This document shows, in pieces, positions 26,386 to 34,539 of a DNA stretch of 64,000 bases. The stretch is taken from contig JANJTP010000004.1 of assembly GCA_024711025.1 (NCBI GenBank), positions 1-64,000 on the forward strand. Direction: 5' to 3'. The notes beneath the pieces were generated by a model. It saw only the letters and a list, made by a program, of their open reading frames with translations. It did no database searches and was not told the DNA's origin. A program made the translations under genes and the position numbers. The stretch comes from Solirubrobacteraceae bacterium (GTDB lineage: Bacteria; Actinomycetota; Thermoleophilia; Solirubrobacterales; Solirubrobacteraceae). The first letter of the stretch is position 1, and the number at the start of each line of letters is the position of its first letter.

Positions 26386-27042
26386 TTACGGGCGCCAGCA
26401 GCGCATGACGGCGTCGAGCTGCTCCGCGTCGAGCGGCGCGCCGGCCAGCGGGCTCGGTGCGTCGCGTCGGTCGCGCAGACCGTCGAGCACGAGCCCAACG
26501 AAGCGACGCCACGCCTCGGGCTGGACTTCGCGCGTGTAGTCGCCGAGCGCGCCGAGCATGAAGTGCACGAGGGCGACGTCGGTGCCCACGACATCCGGGC
26601 GCAGCGCACCGCTCGCCTGCGCGCGGCGCACGAGCTCCTCGACCATCGGGGTGATGCGGTCGCGCGTGCGCTCGACGCGCCGCTCGGCGTGGGCGGTGCT
26701 CAGCAGCAGATCGCGCATCCCGCGATCCTCGACCTGGATCGCCGTGAAGCTCTCGACGAAGTCCGCGATCCCGTCCCACGGATCGTCGTGCTCGAGCATC
26801 CGTGCCGCCAGCACGACGATCTCCTCGAGTCGCTGCTCGAAGAGCGCCTCGATCAGCAGCTCGCGCTTGGGGAAGCGCCGGTACACGGTTCCGACGCCGA
26901 CCCCGGCTCGGCGCGCGATGTCGTCCATCGAGACCTCGAGCCCCCCCTCGGCGAACGCCGCGTGGGCGGCCTCGAGGATCCGCAGGCGGTTGCGCTCGGC
27001 ATCGCGGCGCAGGGGACGCTCGGCGGGGGCGGCGGCGCACAT
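26386..27042 (-). CDS. TetR/AcrR family transcriptional regulator
   Basis: 218 residues. The N-terminal HTH reads RILEAAHAAFAEGG then MDDIARRAGVGVGTVYRRFP, followed by a ligand-binding helical domain with an EDRGMRDLLLSTAHAERRV segment. It is divergent from the DHA2 efflux gene, the standard layout for a TetR that represses its neighbour and itself. A 9-bp inverted repeat (27063-27086) in the shared gap is the likely operator. The ATG at 27042 is preceded by TACGGT 9 nt upstream on its strand. Confidence 0.92.
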   Translation of the reverse strand: MCAAAPAERPLRRDAERNRLRILEAAHAAFAEGGLEVSMDDIARRAGVGVGTVYRRFPKRELLIEALFEQRLEEIVVLAARMLEHDDPWDGIADFVESFTAIQVEDRGMRDLLLSTAHAERRVERTRDRITPMVEELVRRAQASGALRPDVVGTDVALVHFMLGALGDYTREVQPEAWRRFVGLVLDGLRDRRDAPSPLAGAPLDAEQLDAVMRCWRP

Positions 27043-27062
27043 GGAGGGGCGACCGTAGCAGT

Positions 27063-27113
27063 CAACCGGAGAGCGCGCTCCGTTTGATGCTATCGTGCCC
27101 CCCGCAAACGGAG
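27063..27113. promoter_or_regulatory. Probable TetR operator
   Basis: CAACCGGAG (27063-27071) and CTCCGTTTG (27078-27086) form an inverted repeat with one mismatch and a 6-bp centre. A third half-site CAAACGGAG lies at 27105-27113. All sit between the TetR and MFS genes, near a -10-like TATCGT for the MFS gene (27091-27096). Confidence 0.55.
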
Positions 27114-27160
27114 GGTTCATTCCGGTTGCGCCACCCGCCTCCGATCCCAGGATTCGACGA

Positions 27161-28750
27161 ATGTCATCTCCCGACCGCAGCGCCGTCCACGACAGCAGCG
27201 CCGGCGTGGTCGACAGCCGTGACGGCGCCGTCGGCCGCGGCGGCGGCCACCTCGACCGCGCGCTGCTGACGGTCGCCTCGGTCGTCGTGCTGGGCGCGAT
27301 CATGTCGATCCTCGACGTGACGGTCGTCAACGTCGCGATCAACCATCTCACCCGCGACTTCGACACCTCGCTGGAGACGATCCAGTGGGTCGTGACCGGT
27401 TACACGCTGGCGCTCGCGACCGTGATCCCGATCACCGGCTGGGCCGCCGATCGGTTCGGGACCAAGAGGCTGTACATGACCTCGCTGGCGCTCTTCGCCG
27501 CCGGGTCGCTGCTCTCCGGGCTCGCCTGGTCCGCCGGCTCGCTGATCGCGTTTCGTGTCCTCCAGGGCCTCGGCGGCGGCATGCTGATGCCGCTCGGCAT
27601 GACGATCCTGACGCGCGCGGCCGGCCCGCAGCGCGTCGGCCGCGTCATGAGCATCATCGGCATCCCGATGCTGCTCGCGCCGATCGTCGGCCCGATCCTC
27701 GGCGGCTGGCTCGTCGACGACGTCGGCTGGCGCTGGATCTTCTTCATCAACATCCCCGTCGGCGCGCTGGCGCTGGTGCTCGCGGCGCGAATCCTTCCGC
27801 GTGACCGGCCCCAGCCTCACCACCGGTTCGACGCGATCGGGCTCGCGCTGCTCTCCCCCGGCCTCGCCGCGCTGATCTACGGCCTGGCACAGTCGAGCTC
27901 GGCAGGCGGCTTCGGCTCGTCGAAGGTCCTGGTCCCGGCGCTCTGCGGGGTGGCGCTGCTGGTCGCGTTCGTCTGGCATGCGCTGCGGATCGACGATCCG
28001 CTGATCGACCTGCGCCTGTTCAAGAACCGCACCTACGCCGCGTCGCTGACGATGCTCGTGCTGTTCGCGATCGCGCTGTTCGGCGCGATGCTGCTCATCC
28101 CGCTCTACCTGCAGGGCGTGCGCGGCGAGTCGGCGATGACGACCGGCCTGCTGCTCGCCCCCCAGGGCCTCGGCGCGATGCTGACGATGCCGCTCGCCGG
28201 CCTGCTCGTCGATCGCACCGGCGTCGGCCGGATCGTCGTCGTCGGGCTGACGCTGCTCCTCGCCGCGATGCTCGCGCTGACGCAGATCCAGGCGGACACC
28301 TCCTACCTGACGCTCAGCGTGATCCTGTTCGTCATGGGCCTCGGAATGGGCGCGACGATGATGCCGATCATGTCCGGCGCGCTGCAGACGCTACGTCGCG
28401 GCCAGGTCGCCCGTGCCAGCTCGACGCTCAACATCTTCCAGCAGGTCGGCGCGTCGATCGGCACGGCGGTCCTCACGGTGACGCTCGCGAGCGCACTGCG
28501 CGATCGCCTTCCCAAGGCCCCGGCCGGGAGCGAGTCGTCGGTGCAGAACCTCCCCGACGCCGTGCGCGAGCAGCTCGCGCCGCTGATGGCCGACGCCTAC
28601 GGCTACACCTTCTGGTGGGCGGTCGCACTGGTCTGCGTGGCATTCCTTGCCGCGTTCCTGCTGCCGTTCCGCAAGCCGCCGGCGCCGGTCGACGAGGATG
28701 CCGTGGCCGGTGAGGCGGACGAGGCGCCGCCCGTGCTCGCGCACGTCTGA
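27161..28750 (+). CDS. DHA2 family (EmrB/QacA) MFS drug efflux transporter
   Basis: 529 residues with about 14 hydrophobic segments. Family marks are LDVTVVNVAINHL in helix 1, QWVVTGYTLALA, motif A-like DRFGTKRLYM, and motif C region GPILGGWLVDDVGWRWIFFINIPVG. These proton-coupled exporters expel drugs, dyes or lipophilic compounds. The gene is divergent from a TetR gene with an operator-like repeat between them, so induction by a substrate is likely. The ATG at 27161 was chosen; an in-frame start at 27095 would add a Pro-rich tail overlapping the operator. Confidence 0.92.
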   Translation: MSSPDRSAVHDSSAGVVDSRDGAVGRGGGHLDRALLTVASVVVLGAIMSILDVTVVNVAINHLTRDFDTSLETIQWVVTGYTLALATVIPITGWAADRFGTKRLYMTSLALFAAGSLLSGLAWSAGSLIAFRVLQGLGGGMLMPLGMTILTRAAGPQRVGRVMSIIGIPMLLAPIVGPILGGWLVDDVGWRWIFFINIPVGALALVLAARILPRDRPQPHHRFDAIGLALLSPGLAALIYGLAQSSSAGGFGSSKVLVPALCGVALLVAFVWHALRIDDPLIDLRLFKNRTYAASLTMLVLFAIALFGAMLLIPLYLQGVRGESAMTTGLLLAPQGLGAMLTMPLAGLLVDRTGVGRIVVVGLTLLLAAMLALTQIQADTSYLTLSVILFVMGLGMGATMMPIMSGALQTLRRGQVARASSTLNIFQQVGASIGTAVLTVTLASALRDRLPKAPAGSESSVQNLPDAVREQLAPLMADAYGYTFWWAVALVCVAFLAAFLLPFRKPPAPVDEDAVAGEADEAPPVLAHV

Positions 28751-28793
28751 GCGTCCTGCGACCGCCGGCCCGGGCGGCTGCGAGAATCCCGCC

Positions 28794-29258
28794 GTGGCCT
28801 CGTGGGCCCAGGTCGAGCGGCAGGCGCCGCAGCTGGCGGCGGTGGCCCGGGCGCGCCTCGACGCGCACACCCACAAGACGCTCGCCACGCTGCGGCGTGA
28901 CGGATCGCCGCGGATCAGCGGCACCGAGCTCGCGACCGCTCGCGGCGAGCTGTGGATCGGCTGCATGTGGCTCTCGGTCAAGGCGCTCGACCTTCGCCGG
29001 GATCCGCGCTTCGCTCTTCACAGCGGCTCGATCGACCCGCCTGACTGGAGCGGCGACGCGAAGCTCGCGGGCCGGGCGCAGGAGATCGCCGACCCGCAGC
29101 TGATCGCCGAGATCAACGGTCCGCAGCCGGGCCCGTCGCACCTGTTCCGACTCGACGTCACCGAGGTCGTGGTCGTGAGCCTCGGCGATCCCGCGGAGCA
29201 CCTGGTCGTCGAGTCCTGGCACGAGGGGCGCGGCGTCGAGCGCCTCGAGCGGCGCTGA
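28794..29258 (+). CDS. Pyridoxamine 5'-phosphate oxidase-family (split-barrel flavin) protein
   Basis: 154 residues with the FMN/F420-binding split-barrel pattern: HKTLATLRRDGSPRISGTEL, ELWIGCMW, then SVKALDLRRDPRFALHS. The actinobacterial relatives include F420- or heme-binding small oxidoreductases as well as FMN enzymes, so the cofactor is not decided. The GTG start has GAGAAT ending 6 nt upstream and no SD. It follows the MFS gene by 43 bases but likely has its own promoter. Confidence 0.8.
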   Translation: MASWAQVERQAPQLAAVARARLDAHTHKTLATLRRDGSPRISGTELATARGELWIGCMWLSVKALDLRRDPRFALHSGSIDPPDWSGDAKLAGRAQEIADPQLIAEINGPQPGPSHLFRLDVTEVVVVSLGDPAEHLVVESWHEGRGVERLERR

Positions 29259-29379
29259 GCGGGCACGACGGCGACCGCCGTCACGTCCGGTGCGAGCGCA
29301 CGCCCACAAACAGGCGCGGCGGCTGGGCCTGTCAGTTCCGGCGCGAGCCCTCGCTCACGCCGGTGCGCCGTCGGAGGTC

Positions 29380-29592
29380 CTATTCCCGCCGCTCCCACGC
29401 CTCCGCATAGAGGATGTGGACGGGGTTCACGATGACCCTCCTCCCCTGGCGCGCGGCGGGGATCACGCGGTGCGCCTCGAGCAGGGCCTCGACCTCGTCG
29501 AGCCGGAGGTCGCTGACCAGCCACTCGCCGTCCGCGAAGACCAGCCGGGTGGCGCTTGCGGCGGGATCGGCCTGCTGGCGATCGGTCGGCAT
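29380..29592 (-). CDS. Small hypothetical protein
   Basis: About 70 residues (ATG at 29592; a GTG 9 bases earlier is possible). The sequence ATRLVFADGEWLVSDLRLDEVEALL then GRRVIVNPVHILYAEAWE alternates strands and one helix like a small alpha-beta domain, and the reading frame has the codon pattern of its neighbours. No family recognised. It lies 125 bases downstream of the thioesterase gene on the same strand. Confidence 0.5.
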   Translation of the reverse strand: MPTDRQQADPAASATRLVFADGEWLVSDLRLDEVEALLEAHRVIPAARQGRRVIVNPVHILYAEAWERRE

Positions 29593-29717
29593 GGCGGGCA
29601 CGCTAGACGGTCGGAGGCCGTGCGACGAGCCCTGTCGTTTTCGCGCGGGTCGTGGTCCGCGTCACCGATCGATGCCTCGTTCACCGCGCACGACGAAACG
29701 GTCGCGCTTCGCACGGA

Positions 29718-30512
29718 TCAGCGTCGCTCGACCAGCAGCGACTGTGCGGCGATCCCGACGACCCCGCCCTCGTCGAACAGCGTCGACGTCGCCAGCCCCA
29801 CGCCGGTGGTGTCCAGCAGCGACTCGGCGTCGAGAAAGATCCACTCTCCCAGCGGCTCACGAAAGGCGTGCACGGTCAGGTCGGTGTTGACGAACAGGTA
29901 CTCGTCGAACTCCAGCAGGCGGCTCGCGCCGTTGCCGAAGTCCGCGGTCGCGACGAGGCGCTGCAGCGCGCTGGGCTCCTCGCCGTCGACCAGCGGGCGC
30001 GCGAGGCGGAACCAACCGCGTCCAGGGCCCTTTCCCCAGTCGAAGCCCGGCGCGAAGCGCAGCTCCATGCCGGTTCGGTGGAAGCCGTCGGCCGGCCCGT
30101 CCGGCGGGTACTGCGTCGGCCGGCACGCCTCGGGCGGCGTCTCGGGAGCCGGGACGGCGGGAAGCGCGTGGGCCGGCAGGTCGACGTTCCCGCGTCGCAG
30201 TCGCACGGCTCGCGCGCGCAGCACCGTCTCGCCGCCGCAGCCCAGCTCGGCCTCGACGAGCTGGAAGCGCCTTCCGGGGCGTACGACCCGGGCCGCGGGG
30301 ACCAGCGGCGCGAGCGGCACCGGCGCGAGGAACTCGTACGTGATTCGTGCGACGATCATCGCCGGCCCGGGGTCCAGTCGCTCGATCTCACGCGCGAGCA
30401 GCGCCGCCGGCGCGCCGCCGTGTTGGGCGCCCGGGTCCCACGGGCCGCGCGCGTGGCCGCTCGGATCGTATGCACCGCCCCGTCGGGCGAAGATCGGCTC
30501 CAGGGCGCTCAT
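29718..30512 (-). CDS. Acyl-CoA thioesterase family protein (double hot-dog, TesB-like)
   Basis: 264 residues. AQHGGAPAALLAREIER early and ARITYEFLAPVPL are the N-terminal hot-dog marks; FRLARPLVDGEEPSALQRLVATADFGNG and the ending FDEGGVVGIAAQSLLVERR mark the second half. These enzymes hydrolyse acyl-CoAs. The ATG overlaps the stop of the upstream alpha/beta hydrolase (ATGA), so the two are co-translated. Substrate unknown. Confidence 0.82.
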   Translation of the reverse strand: MSALEPIFARRGGAYDPSGHARGPWDPGAQHGGAPAALLAREIERLDPGPAMIVARITYEFLAPVPLAPLVPAARVVRPGRRFQLVEAELGCGGETVLRARAVRLRRGNVDLPAHALPAVPAPETPPEACRPTQYPPDGPADGFHRTGMELRFAPGFDWGKGPGRGWFRLARPLVDGEEPSALQRLVATADFGNGASRLLEFDEYLFVNTDLTVHAFREPLGEWIFLDAESLLDTTGVGLATSTLFDEGGVVGIAAQSLLVERR

Positions 30513-31306
30513 CGCCGATGGTCGGCGAGCTCGGCGATGATCCGCGAGAGCCGGCCCCCCTGCCAAGCGATCGGCGAGCGCCCGGGCCCCTCGACCACGA
30601 GGCGCGCTCCGGGGATCGCCGCCGCATACGCCTCCCCGACCGCCAGCGGATGGCCGGGGTCGGGCTCGTCGCGGTCGGCGACGACGACGGTCGGTGCGGC
30701 GATCGCGGCCAGGTCGTCGACGGTCGCAAAAGGTCGCGAGCGGGGAACCGCGCGCAACGCGTCCGCGACGGCCTCGGGATGCTCGTGGGCGGAGAGGCGC
30801 TGGCGCAGCACCGTGAGGATCGTCTCGCGCCATCGCGGGTCGCCGGCCGGCTCGCCGTACGCGCGCACGAACCCCTCGACCCCGCCGCTGCGCAACCCGT
30901 CGCTGAGCGCGTCCCAGCGTGCGAGCGAGGACGCTTCGAGGTGCGTCGCCGGGTCATAGGCAGGCGTGATGACGACGAGCCCTGCGACGCGCTCCGGGCG
31001 CTCGAGCGCAACGCGGAGCGCGGTGTGCGCGCCCATCGACGCACCGGCGATGAGCGCCCGCTCGACGCCGCGCTCGTCGAGCACGGCGAGGAGGTCGGAG
31101 GCCAGGTCGGCGTAGCCGTACGCATCGGCTCGCGGGGCGGGATCGGACGCCCCGTGCCCGCGGGCGTCGTAGGCGATCACTCGGTGGCCGGAGCGCTCGA
31201 GCGCCCGAGAGCCCATCACCACGTACCGGTGGGTGGCCGTCAGCCCGTGGAGCAGCACGATGGGAACGCCTTCGCCGACCTCGACGACCTTGAGCCCCGT
31301 AGCCAT
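30509..31306 (-). CDS. Alpha/beta hydrolase
   Basis: 265 residues. VPIVLLHGLTATHR (oxyanion turn), YDARGHGASD, and the nucleophile elbow GASMGAH with S90. A candidate acid is in VVADRDEPD. The final loop, usually GHSP with the catalytic His, reads GRSPIAWQ (R243), and no other His lies nearby, so the enzyme may be altered or inactive, or use a different residue. It is upstream of and coupled to the thioesterase gene. Confidence 0.85.
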   Translation of the reverse strand: MATGLKVVEVGEGVPIVLLHGLTATHRYVVMGSRALERSGHRVIAYDARGHGASDPAPRADAYGYADLASDLLAVLDERGVERALIAGASMGAHTALRVALERPERVAGLVVITPAYDPATHLEASSLARWDALSDGLRSGGVEGFVRAYGEPAGDPRWRETILTVLRQRLSAHEHPEAVADALRAVPRSRPFATVDDLAAIAAPTVVVADRDEPDPGHPLAVGEAYAAAIPGARLVVEGPGRSPIAWQGGRLSRIIAELADHRR

Positions 31307-31339
31307 CTGGCGGCACAGTCAACCATCTACGCTGTGTCG

Positions 31340-32083
31340 ATGACCGTGATCGATGTCAGCGAGCAGGACTTCGAGCGCGAGGTCGTCGAGCGCTCTCGGA
31401 CGATCCCCGTCGTAGTGGACTTCTGGGCCGCCTGGTGCGGACCGTGCAGGATGCTCGGCCCGGTGCTCGAGGGCGCCGCCCAGAAGCGCGAGGGCAAGGT
31501 CGTGCTGGCGAAGATCGACACCGACGCCAACCCCGGGATCTCGCGGGCCTTCGGCATCCAGGGAATTCCGGCGGTGAAGGCCTTCAAGGACGGTGTCGTC
31601 GTCGACGAGTTCGTGGGCGCGCAGCCCCCCGCGACGGTCGAGCGGTTCTTCGACGGGCTCGTGCCCTCGGAGGCCGACGAGCTCGTGGCCGCGGGCGGCG
31701 AGGCGGAGCTGCGGCGCGCGCTGGAGCTCCAGCCGGGCCGCGCCGACGCCGCCGTCGAGCTCGCGGGCCTGCTGCATCGTCGTGGCGACGAGGACGAGGC
31801 GCTGGTGATCCTCGGCAACGTCGCGGGCAGCTTCCAGGCCGACGGCCTGGCCGCGCGGATCCGGCTCGAGCGCGACGAGGAGCTCGACGTCTCCGATGCG
31901 CTCCGCGCGCTCGATGACGGCGAGCGCGAGCGCGCGGTCGACCTCCTGATCGAAGCGATTCCGCAGGCCGGCGAGCGCACCGACGACCTACGACGGCTCG
32001 TCGTCGCGATCCTCGACGACCTCGGCGTCGAGCACCCGGCGGCGCGCGAGGCGCGCCGGCGCCTCGCGACGGCGCTGTACTGA
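31340..32083 (+). CDS. Thioredoxin-TPR protein (CnoX/YbbN-like)
   Basis: 247 residues. The N-terminal thioredoxin domain contains VDFWAAWCGPCRMLGP with the redox pair C33/C36 and the cis-Pro in GIQGIPAVKAF. The C-terminal ~130 residues are TPR-like helices (AELRRALELQPGRADAAVELAGLL, then AIPQAGERTDDLRRLVVAIL). CnoX-type proteins are co-chaperones protecting clients from oxidation, although E. coli CnoX lacks the full CxxC; here it is intact. TACGCT ends 6 nt before the ATG, consistent with leaderless mRNA. Confidence 0.9.
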   Translation: MTVIDVSEQDFEREVVERSRTIPVVVDFWAAWCGPCRMLGPVLEGAAQKREGKVVLAKIDTDANPGISRAFGIQGIPAVKAFKDGVVVDEFVGAQPPATVERFFDGLVPSEADELVAAGGEAELRRALELQPGRADAAVELAGLLHRRGDEDEALVILGNVAGSFQADGLAARIRLERDEELDVSDALRALDDGERERAVDLLIEAIPQAGERTDDLRRLVVAILDDLGVEHPAAREARRRLATALY

Positions 32084-32103
32084 CCTCCCTACGGCGCCTC
32101 GGC

Positions 32104-32123
32104 GCCTCCGAGCGCTCGGAGGC
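32104..32123. terminator. 20-bp perfect palindrome between convergent genes
   Basis: GCCTCCGAGC (32104-32113) and GCTCGGAGGC (32114-32123) form an 8-bp stem with a 4-nt loop. It lies between the thioredoxin-TPR and Pol IV genes, which converge, so it may serve both. Confidence 0.55.
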
Positions 32124-32134
32124 CCCTCGCCGGC

Positions 32135-33196
32135 TCAGAGCGGGAGCGCCAGCTGTCTCGTCGCCGGCTGTGGGTCTCCCGCCGGCTCCAGGCCGCTGAC
32201 GCCCACGCCGAGCAGTCGCACGGGGCGCGCCGGCGCATACGCGCGAAGCAGCTCGACGGCGACGGGTGCGATCTCGGCCTCCTCGGCGGTCGCCCGCTCG
32301 AGCGTCCGCGCGCGGGTGACCGTCGTGAAGTCGTCCAGGCGCACCTTGATCCGCACGGTGCGACCGCGACGCCGGTGGCGCCGCAGGCCGTCGCACAGCT
32401 CGGTCGTGAGCTCGCGCAGGGCCGCCTCCATCTGCGCCGCGCTCGCGAGGTCGCGGTCGAACGTGGTCTCGCGCGACTCGCTCCGCGCGGCTCGGACGGG
32501 CACGACCACGTCGGAGTCCTCGAACCGCGCGCGAGCGCGCAGCCACGGCCCCTGGCGCGCACCGAACGTCTCGCCGAGCAGGGCCTCGTCCGCACCGGCG
32601 AGCTCGGCGAGCGTGGAGATGCCGAGCGAGGCGAGCCGCTCGGCGGTCCGTGGCCCGATTCCGGGAACCAGGCCGCAGGGCGCGCCGGCGAAGCGCTCGC
32701 ATGCCTGCTCACGGGTGAGGACGACGAAGCCGCGCGGCTTCTCGGCGTCCGAGGCGACCTTCGCAACGAGGCGGTTCGGGCCGATGCCGACCGATGCGCT
32801 CAGGCCGGTGCGCTCCGCGATCCGGGCGGCGAGCCGGCGCATCGCCGCACGGGGCGCGGCCAGCCCCTCGAGGTCCAGGTAGGCCTCGTCGAGGCCGAGC
32901 TGCTCGACGCGCTCGACATGGGCGCGGACGATCGCCATCACGCGCCTCGACATCTCCCGGTAGGCGGCGAAGTCGGGCGCGACGAGAATCGCCTGCGGGC
33001 ACAGGCGCCGGGCGCGCGCGGTCGGCATCGCCGAGCCGACGCCGAATCGCCGCGCCTCGTACGAGGCCGTCGTGACGACCGCACGGGGGCCGCTGCCGGA
33101 GACGATCACGGGCAGGCCGCGCAGCTCGGGGCGCCGCAGAAGCTCGACGCTCGCATAGAAGGCGTCGAGGTCCAGGTGGGCGATCGGCCCGGCCAT
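32135..33196 (-). CDS. dinB: DNA polymerase IV (Y-family)
   Basis: Translesion polymerase. 353 residues with the Y-family metal sites HLDLDAFYASVE (D9, D11) and LDEAYLDLEG (D103, E104), the SVGIGPNRLVAKVAS palm/fingers block, GLVPGIGPRTAERL (helix-hairpin-helix thumb) and a little-finger domain. The C-terminus ends QLALPL, a textbook beta-clamp-binding motif. No LexA-type operator was recognised upstream. Confidence 0.95.
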   Translation of the reverse strand: MAGPIAHLDLDAFYASVELLRRPELRGLPVIVSGSGPRAVVTTASYEARRFGVGSAMPTARARRLCPQAILVAPDFAAYREMSRRVMAIVRAHVERVEQLGLDEAYLDLEGLAAPRAAMRRLAARIAERTGLSASVGIGPNRLVAKVASDAEKPRGFVVLTREQACERFAGAPCGLVPGIGPRTAERLASLGISTLAELAGADEALLGETFGARQGPWLRARARFEDSDVVVPVRAARSESRETTFDRDLASAAQMEAALRELTTELCDGLRRHRRRGRTVRIKVRLDDFTTVTRARTLERATAEEAEIAPVAVELLRAYAPARPVRLLGVGVSGLEPAGDPQPATRQLALPL

Positions 33197-33248
33197 CGTG
33201 ACGCGAGGGTACGCCCCGCTCCCGACGGCCGGGCGCGCGCCGAGTCCG

Positions 33249-34226
33249 TCAGTGCGCGACGTACACCGTGCCGACGCCGTCGAAGCGCAACGCGGCGCGT
33301 ACGCCGGGGCCGAGATCCCACTCGCGCCCGCCGACGTAGGGCCCGCGGTCGACGACCGGCACGCGGACCTGGCGGCCTCGGTAGCGGATCGTGACCTTCG
33401 TCCCGCACGGCAGTGTCTTGTGGGCGACGCCCATCATCCCCGGGGTCAGCGAGCCGCCGCAGGCGAGCCCCTGGCCTTCGCCGTACCACGAGGCGAGCGC
33501 CGCTCGCAGGATGTTCATCCGGCCGGCGACGCGCCGGCCGGAGGCGAGCTGCGCGTCGCCGACGAGGCGCACGCGCACGATGGCGCTGAACGAGCTGCGC
33601 GAGCGGTGGCGCAGCAGGTAGGCCCCGCCGGAACGGGTGCGGGCGCGGGCGAGCGTCGCCCAGCGTCCGTGCCGCCCGCGGCGCTCAAGGACGATCCTGC
33701 GTCCCGCGATCGCGGGCAGCACGCGTCCGCTGACGCGGGTCAGCCCGCCCTGCCGCACGTTCAGGCGCCGGTGGCGCACGCCGACGATCGCGGCGACCTG
33801 CACCGATCGCTCGCGTGACCCGAGCCGGTCCGAAGCGCCCGTCGTCGCTGCAAGGGCGCCGCCGGCCAGGACGCGCACCGCGCCCGAGCGCTCCAGACGC
33901 GCCTGCAGCCGGTAGCCGCCGTCGGGGTCGGTGAGGCCACGGGCGACCGCGTGCCACGCTCCGCCGTGCGCCCGATGCTCGAGGACGACCTCGCGCCCCG
34001 CGCCCGCTCCGGCGATCCTCCCCCTCACGACCGCCTCCTGGCCGTAGCGGAGCGTGCGGTCGGCGAGCTGAGCGGTGATCGCCGACGGAGCGAGGGCGAT
34101 CGGCTGCTTGGCGGCGGTCGGCCGCGCCGCGACGGCGGGGCTCACAGCGGTCGCGGCGATGCCCACGGTGGTCATCAGCGCGCCGAGCGTCGTCGCTCGC
34201 AGGCAGGCAGTTGAGACGGCCCTCAT
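33249..34226 (-). CDS. RlpA-like secreted protein (double-psi beta-barrel)
   Basis: 325 residues with a signal peptide (MRAVST then hydrophobic to AVSPAVAA), two Ig-like/beta modules (ADRTLRYGQEAVVRGRIAG and RQGGLTRVSGRVLP), and a C-terminal RlpA/3D-type double-psi barrel: ALASWYGEGQGLACGGSLTPG, LPCGTKVTIRYRGRQ, PVVDRGPYVGGREWDLG. RlpA proteins act on peptidoglycan. The ATG at 34226 has SD GGAGGA; an upstream in-frame start would lie inside the riboswitch region. The gene is preceded by a ydaO-type c-di-AMP riboswitch and a CRP-type site. Confidence 0.88.
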   Translation of the reverse strand: MRAVSTACLRATTLGALMTTVGIAATAVSPAVAARPTAAKQPIALAPSAITAQLADRTLRYGQEAVVRGRIAGAGAGREVVLEHRAHGGAWHAVARGLTDPDGGYRLQARLERSGAVRVLAGGALAATTGASDRLGSRERSVQVAAIVGVRHRRLNVRQGGLTRVSGRVLPAIAGRRIVLERRGRHGRWATLARARTRSGGAYLLRHRSRSSFSAIVRVRLVGDAQLASGRRVAGRMNILRAALASWYGEGQGLACGGSLTPGMMGVAHKTLPCGTKVTIRYRGRQVRVPVVDRGPYVGGREWDLGPGVRAALRFDGVGTVYVAH

Positions 34227-34248
34227 CTGAGGTCCTCCTTCGCTTCTG

Positions 34249-34410
34249 CTGCCTGCGGAGTTAGCTGTCGGGCTCGCGGCCCCCGGCCACACGATCGGCG
34301 CGCGGCACGAAGTCGGTCGCTACGGCGGCAGCAGCCGCCGATTCGCCCCATCCGGCCCGCTCGTCACGGCCCGGCAGTGGGTCCCCCGCCCGTGCCCTCG
34401 TTTGACCGGG
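34249..34410 (-). promoter_or_regulatory. ydaO/yuaA-type c-di-AMP riboswitch
   Basis: On the minus strand the conserved blocks appear in order: GGGGGACCCA, GGGGCGAATC (34340-34349), a GTAG core, and GAGCCCGACAGCTAACTCCG followed by CAGGC (34251-34271). They match the ydaO/yuaA consensus, which usually represses wall-hydrolase and osmolyte genes when c-di-AMP binds. The aptamer ends about 25 nt before the ATG of the RlpA-like gene. The 5' boundary is approximate. Confidence 0.85.
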
Positions 34411-34430
34411 CACGGCTCGGCAGATGTTCG

Positions 34431-34472
34431 AGGCTAGCGACCCGGGAGTCGATTCGTGTGACGTCGATCACA
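34431..34472 (-). promoter_or_regulatory. Perfect CRP-type site TGTGA-N6-TCACA and promoter
   Basis: TGTGACGTCGATCACA (34457-34472) matches the CRP consensus exactly. On the minus strand a -10-like TAGCCT lies at 34431-34436, giving a start near 34424 and placing the operator centre at about -41, the class II activator position for the riboswitch-RlpA transcript. For the divergent acyltransferase gene the centre would be near -75. The region 34411-34539 holds no other gene. Confidence 0.6.
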
Positions 34473-34539
34473 GAGCCGCCGCGCGCGGAGCGGGCCTCGC
34501 GGGTGTTCAGCCGGCCCCCGGCAAGGCAGAATCGCCACT

